Part shown: in pieces, positions 35,901 through 49,000 of the stretch
How the letters are laid out: the number at the start of each line of letters is the position of its first letter
Position numbering within the stretch: position 1 is the first letter of the stretch
Origin: Drosophila persimilis
Taxonomy: Eukaryota > Arthropoda > Insecta > Diptera > Drosophilidae
Direction of reading: 5' to 3'
Assembly (NCBI RefSeq): GCF_003286085.1
Contig: NW_020825288.1
Coordinates: forward strand, 22,072,001 to 22,136,000
DNA length: 64,000 nucleotides
The notes under the pieces: generated by a model
What the model saw: the letters and a program-made list of their open reading frames with translations, nothing else
The model's database searches: none
What the model was told of the DNA's origin: nothing
Position numbers and translations under genes: made by a program

Positions 35901-38177
35901 GGTATTTGTATTCATTTTTCTCTAAAAAATAAATCCCACTAGAGTTACCCAAAAGCCTGCACACCCACAATTGACCCTGAACTTCTTGATAGACTTGTTT
36001 GTGGATTAGCTAACCCTACAGACACAAACAAGGGTATAGTTTTTCCCTGTGGCTGGGCCCTGCAAAATGCATTTCAATTGACATTAATCAACGCTAATTG
36101 GGTTATTTGCTTGACTATGCAATAAACAGCAGCCACCCATAATCGTGCCACAAGCCTCAGCCTCAGCCCCAGTGCCAGTCCCAGCCCCAAAGCAAAGCAA
36201 AGCCAAACCCATAGCAAGCCAAACCCAACTCAAAGCCCCAGACCCAGGCCCAGAACCAAATCCAATTCCAGCCCACATCAGGCCACCTTGGTGGCTTCCG
36301 TTGCTGTCTTTCTTCATTTCCTGGCTGCACACAATTGTGATAATTAGTTTTGCACTTTTGCACACTTTCCGAGAAGCAGAGATACATAGAGAGAGAGCGA
36401 GAGCGAGAGGGTGAAAGGGGGTCTCGGGTCCATGTCCATGTCCGTGTTTGTACCCGGGGACCCAACCAGAGCTGTTCACTCAGTCAGTCTCTATCGCCCC
36501 CAGTCCAAGTCCCATCCCCATCCATGCCACAGCGAGTCGCCTCGGCAATGGCATTTTGTGCGCTTTCAGTTTGATGTGCAACAAAGTGTAAAATTATTTA
36601 ATAGAATTTTGCGCATAATCAATTTATGTGCAGCACAGCCCCGAGACCAAGACCCAGCCATTCAGTCAGCCACCCATCCACCCACCCACATTCACAGCAC
36701 TCACATTCACATTCACATTCGCATCCATCTAACCAGGCCAGGACATCGTATTTCCGCCAGTCACTCCGTCAGTGGGACAGGCATTAAAATGTTGAAACTT
36801 TGGCCACGCTAATGTTTGCATAAATGTCAGGCTTTTTACACTGTTTAATATTCCTTTGTAGGATACTTTTGCTAGCTAAAAGCTTAAAGAGTTCTTTTAT
36901 ATTAAAAGCAGGATCCGAAAAGTTACCAAAGGAGGAATATTCCCATTCCAAATATTCTCTTAACTAGAGGAAATAGAATTCCCCAAAGGAGGGCTGTACT
37001 TAAATATTTTAAAACGTCACTTGAATGAAAACTTTTGCTGAAAAATTAAATATTTAATAGGCCTTCCAGAACTTAAAAAAGGAACAACTTTCAAGGATTT
37101 TCCAGTAAAATCCTATTGTGATTCTTCAAGTTGTAAATGACTTGAAATAGAACTTTAATTTAGATTAAAAATGCAACACAGAATTCCAAATACATATGAA
37201 AGCATCGTAACATCCTTTTATAAGTAGTTTGAAATTGTGTTTTTTTAGCGATTTATTATTATTCTTCAAAAAACAGGAAAAAGGTACAAGAGTTACCAAA
37301 TGTTAGAAACATCAAATGATAATTCCTATCAAAAGTGTAACTCCTCCTCAAATATAATACAAATTTCGCACGAATTCTATATCATTTACGATAAATTACT
37401 ATTGAAACCTCAATATGGAATTGTTTCCAATAGAAAACATACCTTAACATTTGATAATAATTTTCTTAACCTCAGTTAGATCCCTCCCCCAAGTAAATAA
37501 CGTTTCAGATCTCCTATATTTTCCAGTTTATAATCCAAAGAGGAGAGCAAATCGTGGGGATGGTATGATTAATGATACTTTGGCATTTCACTCACTTGCA
37601 ATAATAGAGTCGTCCCTCCTTTCCCGAATGCACGGTCCAACCAGGCTTTAGCTTCTCCTGTATTGTCTCCAAGTGTCCATCAATTTCGGACCAATTTCCG
37701 GCAACGCCAGCAGCGTTACTTCCATGTCCATGGCTTTGACCCAAAAGTGGCCCATAGATGCCCGTGCCAGCGGCAGTGGCAGGGCCAACGCCGACCCCAA
37801 TTCCACTGCTGACAGGCTCCGTTGTTGTCGCCTCCGTTGCTCCTCCTGTTGCTACTGCTCCTCCTGCTGTTATCGGCTGTATTCCGGTCTGTGACTGTGA
37901 CTGCGACTGTGACGGGCATCCGGCGGCGGCTCCTGCTGCTCCTGCTGCTGCTGCTCCTCCTACACCATTCAGTGGGCGATTGGGCGTTGTGTGGGGGGCG
38001 TTGGTGCCATTTGTTGTGGGCAACGTTGTCAATTGTGGCGATGATGTTCGTGTCAGTAGCAAGGGCTTTGCTCCGGCTGGGGCTGAGGCTGTTGTGCTGC
38101 TGTTGTTGGCACTTTGTAGCGGATAGACATCACTATTCGAACGCCCCGAAGGCAGTAACATCATTGAAACACATTCG
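29935..38177 (-). CDS. FRMPD4/Preso-like scaffold: two WW domains, PDZ, FERM, low-complexity tail
   Basis: Coding exons in transcript order are 37596-38177, 35360-35476, 34860-35295, 34549-34797, 34229-34488, 34007-34151, 32962-33111, 32717-32894 and 29935-32654. All splice sites are GT..AG and all phases agree, giving 1607 residues from the Met at 38164. A Ser/Thr/Ala/Gly-rich N-terminus is followed by WW1 (about 172-203; Trp176, Trp198) and WW2 (about 211-241; Trp215, but Tyr237 in place of the second Trp). Next come a PDZ domain (about 253-330; GFGF loop at 264-267) and a three-lobed FERM domain (about 385-712). The roughly 890-residue tail is rich in Gln, Pro and Ser. FRMPD4/Preso proteins link PSD-95-type and Rho-GEF partners at the cortex and synapse; that role is inferred from the family. 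The reading frame stays open upstream of Met38164 to the acceptor at 38178, so an upstream coding exon is possible. From memory, D. melanogaster CG6954 may be the orthologue. Confidence 0.9.
33491..33718 (-). CDS. Candidate small membrane protein nested in a scaffold-gene intron
   Basis: A 75-codon ORF with a true ATG at 33718, inside the 895-base intron between scaffold exons 34007-34151 and 32962-33111, on the same strand. The peptide has a charged N-terminus, one hydrophobic helix (about residues 33-52, rich in Leu, Ile and Val) and a charged Arg/Glu/Asp tail ending GPWYF. That is a classic single-pass small membrane protein layout, and the codons look non-random. A TATAAG box lies 58-63 bases before the ATG, which suits a start site near 33750. 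I know no family for it. It could be a young, tissue-restricted (for example testis) gene or a chance ORF. No clear AATAAA follows the stop. Confidence 0.45.
   Translation of the reverse strand: MTEIINFRTPERSHMNGFFPKKWIPIYERYLKMILFTWLAVILVLPILLLLRDLLREDRNREVMRDQVESGPWYF
33776..33781 (-). promoter_or_regulatory. TATA-like box for the nested small ORF
   Basis: TATAAG (followed by CA) on the minus strand. A start about 30 bases downstream, near 33750, would leave a leader of about 30 bases before the ATG at 33718. Its meaning depends on the ORF being real. Confidence 0.35.
35477..37595 (-). other. Scaffold-gene intron splitting the first WW domain
   Basis: A 2.1 kb intron that interrupts WW1 in the middle of the conserved Asn codon of its Y-Y-x-N-H core. 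It holds CAGCC/CCCAG-rich low-complexity DNA (36140-36260), CATTCA repeats (about 36695-36720) and a TACCCC..AAGGGT hairpin near 35818-35840. I see no gene in it. Confidence 0.7.
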
Positions 38178-40069
38178 CTGCAAGAGACAGAGAGGGGATA
38201 AAGTCAAGTCGTTGTCAGGCCATTTTCACACATTGTACAGGCTACAAATCACATTCCACACATACACACTCCACACTCCCCACATAACCAAGAGCAAGAC
38301 CAACGACCAAGACGACCAAGAGCAAGACCAAGTCGACCCACTTTTGGCAAACAGGCTCTGGCTCTGTGGCCCATAAGTCAACATACTCGTACAGGACTGG
38401 ATTGAGAGGCATTGCCTTTTCTGCTGCGGGGACTGCACTGCAGTGGTCTTGAAAACAGGTCTCCGAACCCCAATCGGAGCAGACACCCGGCCATACTATC
38501 ATCATTATGATCATCATAATCATCGGGGAATTTTTCGTTTGGTTTTGGGATAGGTTCAGGTTTTACGCCAACTCGTTTTTACTGGTAATGTTATGACACA
38601 ATTTTATCATTTGCTTTTTTCTTCTTTGCTCCTTTTTTTTGCTTTTCTTTTTTATGCATGTATTTTTGTTCCCTTTTTTGGGGAGAGATGAGATGTAAAC
38701 ACGGGAATGGTCATGGTATGCGGCACCAGTTTCTCAAAAACTAGATCAAATTTTTTGGATTGTTCGGAGAGATGCGGCACAGATGCAAATATTTGTTGGA
38801 ATATTAGTGCGGTTTATTGCAGTGCAGGGGGCTTATACCGTACGAGTACATCTGTACGAGTTTAAAGAACATCATTAGATGGGATCTGACCTAAAAGCGC
38901 TCATAGATCTAGCAATTGATTGCTGAATTCTGTAAAGACCATATCGAAAACAGTTTCGCTTTGAAATATCAGCACTAAGAACTATTTCTTAATACATTGC
39001 CACCATTCAATTGGTTTTACTTGATCTAAGAAACTAATTATATCAATAAAAGGTAATAAGCCGTTGAGTTTTTCTTTAGACTTCTTCCCATTTGTGCAAT
39101 ATCCAATACCTCTAGAGCTAGACTCGAGCTTCCCTGATAAGGAATTTTTGCTGTTGCTGTTGTTGGAATATTCACAAATTCGAAAATAATGTGTTTATGC
39201 TAATCTCATGTAAGCTAGAATTTTTCTAACAAAATAAAAAACCATAGTATTACAGATGTTAAAAGTGTTCTCCTCGTTTCTACACCCCAAATCCATTCTG
39301 TCCATTCATCCATTCACCACAAAATGGATCAGTGTTTACTCTGTCTAAACTCTTCAATAATATCAAAGAGCATTTGCATAATGTTTAGATATTGGACAGC
39401 ATTGACAGCCTTTGGATTTTTGGCTCGACATGGTCCAGTAATCGGCAAACGGCTGGCAAAGCCGATTTTTTTAATTTATTCCACAACGGAGTACCAGGCG
39501 AAGGATTGCCGGGATGATGATAGATATATATGTATATATACGCTCCTATATATGGTTTGTGTTTGTGTTGGAGAGCAGAGACTGCCAATGGCCGATAGTG
39601 GGAATAGTCGGATGAATCCAAACAAACAACGGGGTGGCTTGGGGGACTCTGCAAAATGGATGTGTTTGTTTGCTTGCGCAATTTCATCCGGTAGGTAGAG
39701 TGGAGTGCAGAGCCGAAGAGAGTAGACGGGAATCCACTGGAGTGGACAGCGGAAAGTGGAGCCATGATGTGGAGTGGCAGTCGTCGAGAGATGCAGCATC
39801 AATAAACGAGATACGACAGAGATGCAGAGCCAAACAAAGAGACATCCATTAGGCGAGTCGAGTCGAGTCGAGGCGATGGCCCAAGATGGAAATGGAAAAG
39901 GAGCAGCAGCCAAAGAGCGGGCCGGGCTCATCATCATGCCCCATGATGTTGATGATGATACTCGGAGGATGGATAGGCGACGGGGATCCACTCGAGTAAC
40001 GGATTGACAAAAACAACGGCAACTGGACAAGTTCCACCATCTATGAGATGGTCTTCTACTGTACTTTGG

Positions 40070-40090
40070 TATACCCTTTCACAGGGTACT
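40070..40090. repeat. TATACCCT...AGGGTA short hairpin, dispersed family
   Basis: TATACCCT and AGGGTACT arms separated by five bases. Similar hairpins occur at 46002-46020, 58689-58707 and, weaker, 35818-35840, with single arms elsewhere. They look like end fragments of a dispersed repeat. Confidence 0.5.
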
Positions 40091-43000
40091 ATTATGGTCT
40101 TTCATTAAAGATCCAACAAGATCAGAGATCCAAAAATCGTAGCCGTCTTCCATGGAAATCTTAATCCCACATACATTTATCACTTATCTTTCACTAGAGT
40201 GATGGATCTTCCAGGGTATCTTGAGCTTCGGTCCCAGGAAATAGATATCTAGATAGCCTTCCTTCCATTCTCATGTGTGGTGCAAAAGTTCTATAAACAC
40301 ACACACACTCGTACACTCTCTGGAAAAACTGGAACACTTGAACAATGTTTTGAATTACATATTATTTTCTTTGTTTGGCATGGAATGGAATGGATGGAGC
40401 GGAGTAGTGGTCCAAATAGACAAGTGCAAAAATGTTCATAAAGTTGTTCTCTCGTTCGTTTGCTTCTTGCTGTTTTCTAGGTTAGGTATGTTTGGAAACG
40501 GAATGTTGATTTCCAGTTGGCAAGAACTTGTAATGTAGATGAATGGAGTGCCAAACAGGATACTTGGTAAATATTGGACTTTAAAGGAAAGGGATTTCGA
40601 TTGTGAGCAAGCCAGAAGAGCAGGCTCAGATAGGATTCAGGAGTTTTTTTCTGTTTCTGAGATGCGACAAAGTTAGAGATATATCCATACTTCGTTTTTA
40701 ATATAAATAATAATTGTAAATAGATCCATGTACGTATGATTATTTCGATATCTGTGATATCTCGATCACAATCTATCGTTTCTATCGATTTAGATGTAAA
40801 GTATATAAATATTCAAACCTTTCCTGAATTAAGGCTGAAAATGGGACTTTTTGAGCATCTATTTTGAATAGACAGCTTTATAAAGGCTTTGATATATCTT
40901 CTAAAAGAGAGCTTAGAAAGTAAAAATCTCTTTGTATTCTTTAGAAATCTTAAACCAGTGATAACGAGACTCTCGCCCTACTATATCTGTGTTCCTTGCC
41001 CTTCCATTTGCCTCCTTCTTCTTTTACTTGAAAATGTACATAGATTAAATTCTTTAACTGCTTGGCAAACAGAAATAAATTTTAAAAGACCCTCAAAGGC
41101 TGTCCCTCTACCACTACCCATGTTCCATCCGTCCGTTCCCTACAAGAATCGAACAGTTTTTTTTTTCGAGCACTCTTAACTGTACAAACATTTTTGCCAT
41201 CGTCTAGAGCGTTTTTACATCCATTTTGAGTGTAACCGATACGGACAGGCAGGGCCTCCACACATTTGGACAACAAATCCAAACACAAAAGTAGACAAGA
41301 AATGCAGGCCGTCAGGGGAAAACGTCAGAGAGAGAGAGAGAGAGGGGTGGAGAGATACGTCAGAGAGGGATATGGAGGAGAAGTGGAAACGGGAGCGACA
41401 CTTCCAGCGAATGATTTGTGTCAACAGAGAGAAAAGGCAGCTGAAAAATGTTTCCGTGCTATATGGTCGGTCGGGGGCATTGGACAGAGATCAGCAACTG
41501 GAAATCACACACACATAGCCATACACTCTGGAATACACTGAACAAAAATATTCATTCAAATACTCGTATATGGATTACATATATTCTTGGACATCTAGAA
41601 GGAAATGGTTAGAAAAGAATACCACATACATATATTGCTGTAAATCTTGGAATATATAGTATTTAATGATTCTACGATAAGGTGTAGTTCCCCCTACTCC
41701 ATTCCGCTATTCGTTATAATACAACTTTCTGATTATGTATTAAAACTACTATTTAAGTAATTAAATAAAATCTTAATTATATAAAATAAATGCATATGAC
41801 TTTCAAAATTGTGTCTGTACCTTTAGAAATTATTTGCATTTCATTTAATTTAAATGAAATATTCATTTATTATTATATTTTATATTATATTATATACATA
41901 TTTACATATAATCTTGAGGTTATAACAAGATAATCTTAAAGCTTAAAGCTGTCTTGAAAAATCCTCCTTGATTCTATTCCAAAATTAATTTCTAGTAGCA
42001 TTTATTTCGCCCAGTGTATTTTTCTGTATGACAGTCATGGACAATTGTAAAATGTCGCTGCGGAAATTGTGCGGAGCAATGAAAAGAAATGAAATGAAAA
42101 GACAGCAAAAGTCTGATGACGTGCGATAACAGCCCCAGAAAGAGCATCAGTTGAGGTAGAGGTAGAGCCAGAGCCAGAACCGAAACAGAAACAGAACGAA
42201 AACTGTTGACCAACTTGTACAAAAACATACTGAAAATAAAGTTAAGCTTTTTGCAAATTGTCCCAGTTCCGAGGGCTTAACTGAAAGAAAGGTGCGGATG
42301 GCAGCAGCAGCCTCTCTTTTGTGGCAGAAATTAAACACAATTTGTATGTGTGCTGTGCGAGTAGTATTATTTTTTTCATTTCAATTAAAGACTTGAACCA
42401 TTTTGTAGAGCTGCACCCGCGTTCTCCCCTTCGGCAACAGCTTTCTGCGGAGCTACTACTCTTGCTTTTACCAATTTCGCTTCGTTTCGTTATTGTTAAT
42501 TGAAAAGAAATTACGCTGCCAGGCAGTGGCACTGGAAAGAGGCACGGCACTGGACGTGGCACAGGCGGAGGAGGAGGTACAATGAAATAAAATTGCTTGA
42601 CGTCGCGCCATCGCCATCGTCGTCGCTCATTTCAATTACATTTAACTCAAAGTAAAAGTTAAATAAATGTTGCTTCGCTGCATATTTAATAAAAAAAACA
42701 CACACACCCAGACATGGACTTTACTGTGAAAGCTCTCTCTCTCTCTTTTTCTCAATATTTCAATACTCAATATATTTTGTATATACACCAAGGAAACTAC
42801 GGGCTAAGAGCCCCAGCAAAACTAAAAAAAAACACCCATCATGTACACGCAATTTATGTTGTTTTGGCAATTCACGGGCATCCTCTTTTGCACTTTTCGC
42901 TTATGAGTAGGGAGTCGAGCATCACATCGTCATGTGGGAGAGATGGAAGTAGTTGGGAGCAAGGACATGGCCTGTATTGTATGGTATTGTATTTATTAGA

Positions 43001-44393
43001 TGTTCGAAGAATTAAATTTTTATATTTTACTACGAATAAATATGATTTCTTGGCTGGAACTGGTATCCAAGTTCGATGTACTGTGATGAGAGGTAGGAAT
43101 CTCTGCTTAGTACCCTCCAGGGAGCTATGGTTCCACTGGAGAGCCTTTGAATTCTTAAACATCTGATTCAGGATATATTTTCGAATCACCCTCTTCTACC
43201 TGTAACCAGTTATCCCATTGCATTATAGTTATCGGATCCATTCTATCAGTTTCACGTTTACAAGCGACGCGTTTTATGAATGGTTTTCGTTATCGCTGGC
43301 AGTTTCGAGCGAAAGCGTTTTTCATTGAATTTTCATTTTTTTTTCCCACCCACGTAAACAGATTTACTGTTGTTTTTGGCCCCCCATCCACCACCGACAT
43401 ATCATTCCGTGTGTGCGTGACATTTGAAAAATCACGTTCAACCGCAGGCCAGGCCACAGCGTTCCCCGATATATCGATGCGATGCACGGGTTCGGGTAGT
43501 TATGGGCGTCGTGTCTATATGGATATGGATATAGCTGCACTCACACACACACGCACACGAGAGAGTGTTTTTATAACGATCTAACTAAATGGCTGGCACA
43601 TGGCTGCAGGGGGGGGGTGTGTGTGTTAAAGTCGGGTTTTATTATTGCTCAAGGTTTTGCTTTAATTTTATTGATTTGTTTTGTTGTGCGAATTTCTTTC
43701 GGGACTCGGAATGCAATTTATTGCAAACCAAAAGGAAAGCTCTCAAGGATATAGGTATCGAGCGAAAAATCGTAGAATCTTTAACATACATATCTTAATA
43801 TTAAACAAATAGATTGGCAGGTCTTTCAATCAGTTGACTATTAAGTTTCCTTGTTAATATTTACACACTCCACACGCAATTGAAATCTACAAAAAAATAC
43901 TTGTTTATCCGCTTATGAAGCCAACAATCCGATTGCCTCTTAAAGCCACCTTTAATCTAACCAATTAGAGCAGCAATTAGCATTAGATGACTGCCTCCCT
44001 TCACACTGCGAACAAAAGCCCTTGGCATCCACTGAATCGGAAAACAAAGCGAAAACAATGTAACAACAAATTCTTTGCCGTGGCTGTAACCGGAATCATT
44101 AGCCGAATCACTGGGGCACGCCCAAAAGCAGGCAACACAGGCAGCACTGGGAACACGGACAGGCACTGGGCACAGACTCCACTCAAACTGATTACAACTT
44201 GGGGCGAAACTTTTAATTGATATGTGATACAAGTACCACAATACACACACACACCACACAACACCCAACAGACAGTGTCCAAATAGCAACACGAACCACA
44301 TGGATACAAGACCTAACAAACAAGAATGGAAGGAGAGCTCTTCGAACGCTATAGCTTTGGATATACTTCCCTCGATACGTCGTTTCCATAGCT

Positions 44394-44435
44394 AGAGAGA
44401 GAAAAAGAGAGAGAGCGAGAGAGAGAGAGAGAGAG
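44394..44435. repeat. (GA)n-rich tract
   Basis: About 40 bases of mostly GA dinucleotides with one CG interruption, a possible GAGA-factor target. Confidence 0.85.
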
Positions 44436-44989
44436 TGTCTGCGACAGCCGCAAAGAATGACAGTAAATGTGAAGGAACTTCCACTAGAAATACCGAAATA
44501 ATAAGACTCTGAAAACTAGACGATATTCTCTGTACAGCTATTCAATATTTTTACTAGCTGTTGCGGAGATATTTAAATGGTAAAGGTTTAAACCTGGAAA
44601 AATACATACATATGATGGACAGAAATATATTAAGAATTTAGGTGAATATAGGGCTGAATCCGAATCGCCTGTTCCCGAAATACAAGCAATACGAGTATAA
44701 CGAGCATATAACAGTGTTCGCAAACAATAATAGAGAATTTCTTTAGGCTGCAACACTGGCTGTATAGTTGAAGGCAACAAAGTCTCAGCAAGCAGTGAGC
44801 TTCTAGGGCATATACCAGGATTAAATCCTTTTCACTTTCATAAAAGTTCTAAAACTGGAAACATTCGAAAAAAAATCAATAGATTACGCTACAAATAGTT
44901 CGGTAATTGTTTTTAAAAGTCCTATAGATTTTGTTTACTTGAAGTCTTCCTGAATCTTTTAGCTCGAATATCGCAAAGCTTGTTTGAAA

Positions 44990-45385
44990 ATGAAAGCTGA
45001 GAACAACAAGAAGTTGTTCGACGAGAAGGAGTTTTTCGAAATGGCAAGCCATACGCCCAACATCGTTGTGCTGTTTTATCAGACTGGCAACCAGGGCTGC
45101 CGCATCATGGACTGGCACCTGAAGCTCCTGGCCGCCAAGCATCTAGAGGCCAAGTTCTGCAAACTGAACATCGAGAGAGCTGGATTCCTGCAGAAGCGCC
45201 TGCGCATCGAAGTAATACCCGAGATTCTTCTGGTAAAGGACAGCACGACGGCTGACTTTATTGTCGGCTTCCAGGACGTAAACTTCTCCACGGAGATGCT
45301 CGAATGTCGCATCGCCAGATCTGGAACCATTTCGTACAATGGGGATCTGAGCAAATCCTCAGACGTTAAGCGCATATTGGGTTAA
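44990..45385 (+). CDS. TXNDC9 / phosducin-like thioredoxin-fold protein, short and intronless
   Basis: A 131-residue protein from the ATG at 44990. The open frame extends slightly upstream, but only through a TTG codon. It aligns along its length with the thioredoxin domain of TXNDC9 (PhLP3): a [20 protein letters not shown] core with the cis-proline (VIP), then a VGFQD segment and a closing SYNGDL. The redox CxxC pair is absent; only the single Cys typical of TXNDC9 remains (QGCRIMD). Human TXNDC9 has about 226 residues, and this protein lacks the N-terminal coiled coil that helps bind the CCT/TRiC chaperonin. The family regulates folding of tubulin and actin by CCT. Short, intronless and lying alone on the strand opposite the scaffold gene, it resembles a retrocopy. 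AATAAA follows 44 bases after the stop. The frame is intact, so it is not an obvious pseudogene. Confidence 0.85.
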   Translation: MKAENNKKLFDEKEFFEMASHTPNIVVLFYQTGNQGCRIMDWHLKLLAAKHLEAKFCKLNIERAGFLQKRLRIEVIPEILLVKDSTTADFIVGFQDVNFSTEMLECRIARSGTISYNGDLSKSSDVKRILG

Positions 45386-45428
45386 AACTTTGCATAGAAT
45401 GTTGCTAAGTAAATATCCAAACAAAAGC

Positions 45429-45434
45429 AATAAA
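45429..45434 (+). terminator. Poly(A) signal of the TXNDC9-like gene
   Basis: AATAAA 44 bases beyond the stop codon at 45385, on the same strand. Confidence 0.6.
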
Positions 45435-46001
45435 AAAACACCGACACAAATTAATCTACAGAACATACATAGATCCATGTACACCAATTACTGTTACGAT
45501 ACTCGGCGAACAGGCTGCTGCACCTCTCAATACATTCAACACTTTCGTTAGCCATTTAATTAATTCTGTAAACCCAACCAGCATATGGATAAATGTTAAT
45601 AAAGTAACTATTGAATAAAGAATCCTCAATGAGAGAAACTCCTATTTGAAACTTTTTTTCGAATGACATGAAAAGAGATGTTTTGGCACAAGCGATTAGG
45701 GACTTGTACGATGAAATCGATAAAAATATCGATGTTGTGTTAAAATTATTAGTGCCAATATTCAAAAATGTGTCACGGATTCCGGTTAAAATTTTAAAAA
45801 GCTTGTCTCTCGTGGACCTTTCACTCTACTGGGAATGAATAAGATTCCTTGCATACTCCTGTTCTACATTCATATAGATCAAAAATAATATATAGATTCC
45901 AATATATAACCATAGGATACAATACAATTTTTGCTAGGAATTTTTTACTTAACTGATGGAAAACTTGTTGATAGGAAAAAATTTAAGAAAAAATTAACAC
46001 A

Positions 46002-46020
46002 ATACCCCCTGCAAGGGTAT
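46002..46020. repeat. ATACCC...GGGTAT short hairpin
   Basis: Six-base inverted arms around a CCTGCAA centre, the same family as at 40070 and 58689. Confidence 0.5.
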
Positions 46021-49000
46021 GAGAAAAACAGAATTTTACCTGTTCCCAACATAATAATGAGTTTTTAACAAGTTTACGCAAAGAAAAGGGAGAAGAACAA
46101 AGAGCCCAGAGAATAAAGGGAATGAGGAAAACAGATAGAGTGCTTTTGTGGGGGAAAAAACGGTTTTTTTTTCCAATTTTAATAAATACAACAGTGAAAT
46201 GTCAAATGCAACAGAGCCCAACAGAGCACACTGAAGATGACAGGGCACACCGTGGCACATGCGACACATAACCGTTAGCGCACCTTCACCACCCGCCCAC
46301 GCTCCCACCTGTCATGACAAGACTTGACGTGACGTCTTCCCAATATGAGACACAGAGACATAAAGACATCGCAAGAGAGAGCGAGAGCGAATGAAATGCA
46401 ATTTTCACGTACCCAAGTCACATATCATGAGCCAATTGAGGGAAGAGATTGAGGGGGGCAGGCTGGGGGAAACGTGTCTTTGCTTTTTCGGGTAACCTGA
46501 TTGATTTCAACATATTCATCAGGCCATGCCCTAACATTGGCCTACGTTTTGGGTCGCCCACACCGGCACTGCCACGCTTTCAAATCCACCAACTCGCTCA
46601 CTCACTCATTCTTCATTCATTCACTCATTTATTCAGTCACTCTGCACTGTGTCTTGCTATGCGGATACCGTTGGGTTTACCAAAAGGCTGCACGTGTCTA
46701 TATCAAGCCTCTGTCTCGCTGTCTTTCCTTTTCCTTCTCTTTCTCTCCAGCCTCCTCTCGTTGGAGAATTTGTATACCCTAGAAAATTTCGGGGGATTGT
46801 TTCGATTACGAATCTATTCCTTTGCCAGCGTATCCCAGGTCTCGAGCCTTCATCCTCGTTTCGATTGAGACCCATTGAGAGTCACGAAGCAAACGGCAAT
46901 ATGAAGTCCAAGTCTCTTAAGGCTTATTGATGCGATGTCTCAGTTTTCGTAGTTTTTCGCATGACGCAAGCAGACTTTTGCGGTGCGGCTTTTGTGGGCC
47001 AAGAAAATGTGTTAACAGGCCCAGATGTTGGATGCTTGGATGGATGGAGGATTATCAAATTGGCCCGGGGATTGTCTTGATTGAAGGGCAGCATCTGTGT
47101 GGACAAATGTCGTCAACATTTGCGGCTACCGAAAGTTTTGAGTAAAGAGTTTTACTCGCACAGACCCCTTCTCCAAATCTGGATAAACTTTTGCCACAGA
47201 AATGGTTAAGCTGAATAAATATATTGAAATTAAATGTCAGATATTTCACCCACATCATCAACAGAATTAAGTTTTAATTAAATTGGATTATATACTAAAC
47301 AGGGGGGATCTGTGGAAATGTCATATTGAATGTGCATTAACAGATTATAAGAATTTTAACGGGAAATTTTACATTTATTTTATGCTAATGAGCGATAAAA
47401 TTACTTGTTTGTAATAATTTGTTGGGAAACTAATTATTGGCTGGGGAATTTTATCGAAATATAAATATAAATTCAAATAAATTGATGAGTCTCATACAAA
47501 TTTATTGATTTTTAATGGGAATCCCAATGCAATAAATTGCATTATCTATTTATGATTTATGGAATCTTTTTCAACGAAAAGGGGACATAATTTGAATAAT
47601 AAACGTATAAATGGTATCTACCCATCTGACAAATATTATTTCAATGAGATAGGGGAAAAAGGTCTGCATTTAGTACTGTTTTATGTTAATAGTTTCTTCG
47701 ATTTTTCTTTAAATAGTTCATCGTTCGCTGATTGCTCCTAATACTCCTATTGTGCCTTATTTATTTAGATTTATTCTTCTACAATAAACAGCCAAAGAGG
47801 TAATAAAACAAAATACATGCGTGTGCGCGGCCGAGAATAGAGACCCAGGCTTAGGATCCAGAGTGCAAAAACAAAATTCAGCCTCGCAGAAAAGGTTTTT
47901 GTCATTATTTTTTTTTTTTTTGTGGTTGTTTGACTGCCCCCAAATTAAAAAAACGTGCCCTATAATATTCATACTACTTCGATTTGTATTTTCCCCATCC
48001 CTTCGTCCAACATCCCACCAGAGATTATGTGCCATCATGCAGACAGAAATCTTGTAAGCATTTAGCTTAAGTAAATGGCCTCGCCAACACTTCAGAAGGG
48101 GCATTAAGAGACGGCCAAAGACAGTGGGAGAATAAAATGTAAAATTTTACGAAATAACGGAGACACTTGTATCATTAACAGCTGTTTCACATGACACATG
48201 ACAGTGCGGGAGGCGACAACGGGCGACAGGGTGACAGAGCGCGAGCGACAAGGCCATCGCACACGTTGATGAGTGCAAGAGAGCAGGAAAGTGGGGAAAA
48301 GTGGGGAAGTGGGGGTGTACATGTACACACCCTCTGTCGCTAATGACTGTGAATGAACCTCCTTGACACAATTATGAGCAAGGAAGAAGATGGCCCACCA
48401 AAGGACGGCGGGGGTGGTGGGTGTGTCCTGAAGATGATAAAAGGGAGGGGTGATGCCTGCCCGCCTGCCTGCCTGTCTCTGAAGGCAGCTTAAAATAATG
48501 GAAACAAATTGCAAAATTGTTTAATGTTCGTGGCGCGTTTGGCAATTTGTCGTCCTTCATTTGTCGCACACACAAGGACCTCCTCGGCCTCAGCCACTTA
48601 AAGCGAAATGGAAAACCGGATGTAGGACACAATTGGCGGAAACATTCCGGCCGTGGCTGGGGTTATTGATTTTCGAATTTAACGGCTTTATGCTTTATTG
48701 GCCAAGTCAATTGTTGGCCATTTGTTTTTTGCCACCGGCTCTTTTTCGGTCTCGGTTTCGTTCTTCTTATTGCGCCACTGGTTGTGCCCCTGCATGGGTC
48801 TTTGCTGCGAATCCTGCTCTTTGCTCTAGCTTTGTCTCTCTGCTGCGCTGTGGTCGCTACTTCTGCCTACAGGGCTTTGCCACTGCCCCAGCTATGACTG
48901 CCACTCCACTGAAAGAAAAGGCGTTACTCATTTTTATGGGAGGTAGAAAGAGACAGAGCGAGAGGCATCTCTTTGCCTGCATGTCCATGACATGGAAGCC

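Larger units (their letters stand above)
38178..44989. other. Non-coding stretch, probable 5' intron of the scaffold gene
   Basis: No convincing exon on either strand. An AG-rich microsatellite lies near 41330, GAGTC repeats at 39854-39872, CAAGA/ACCAA repeats at about 38285-38340, a TACCCT hairpin at 40070-40090 and a GA run at 44394-44435. If the scaffold mRNA starts near 61.7 kb, this is part of its first intron; otherwise it is intergenic. Confidence 0.45.
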
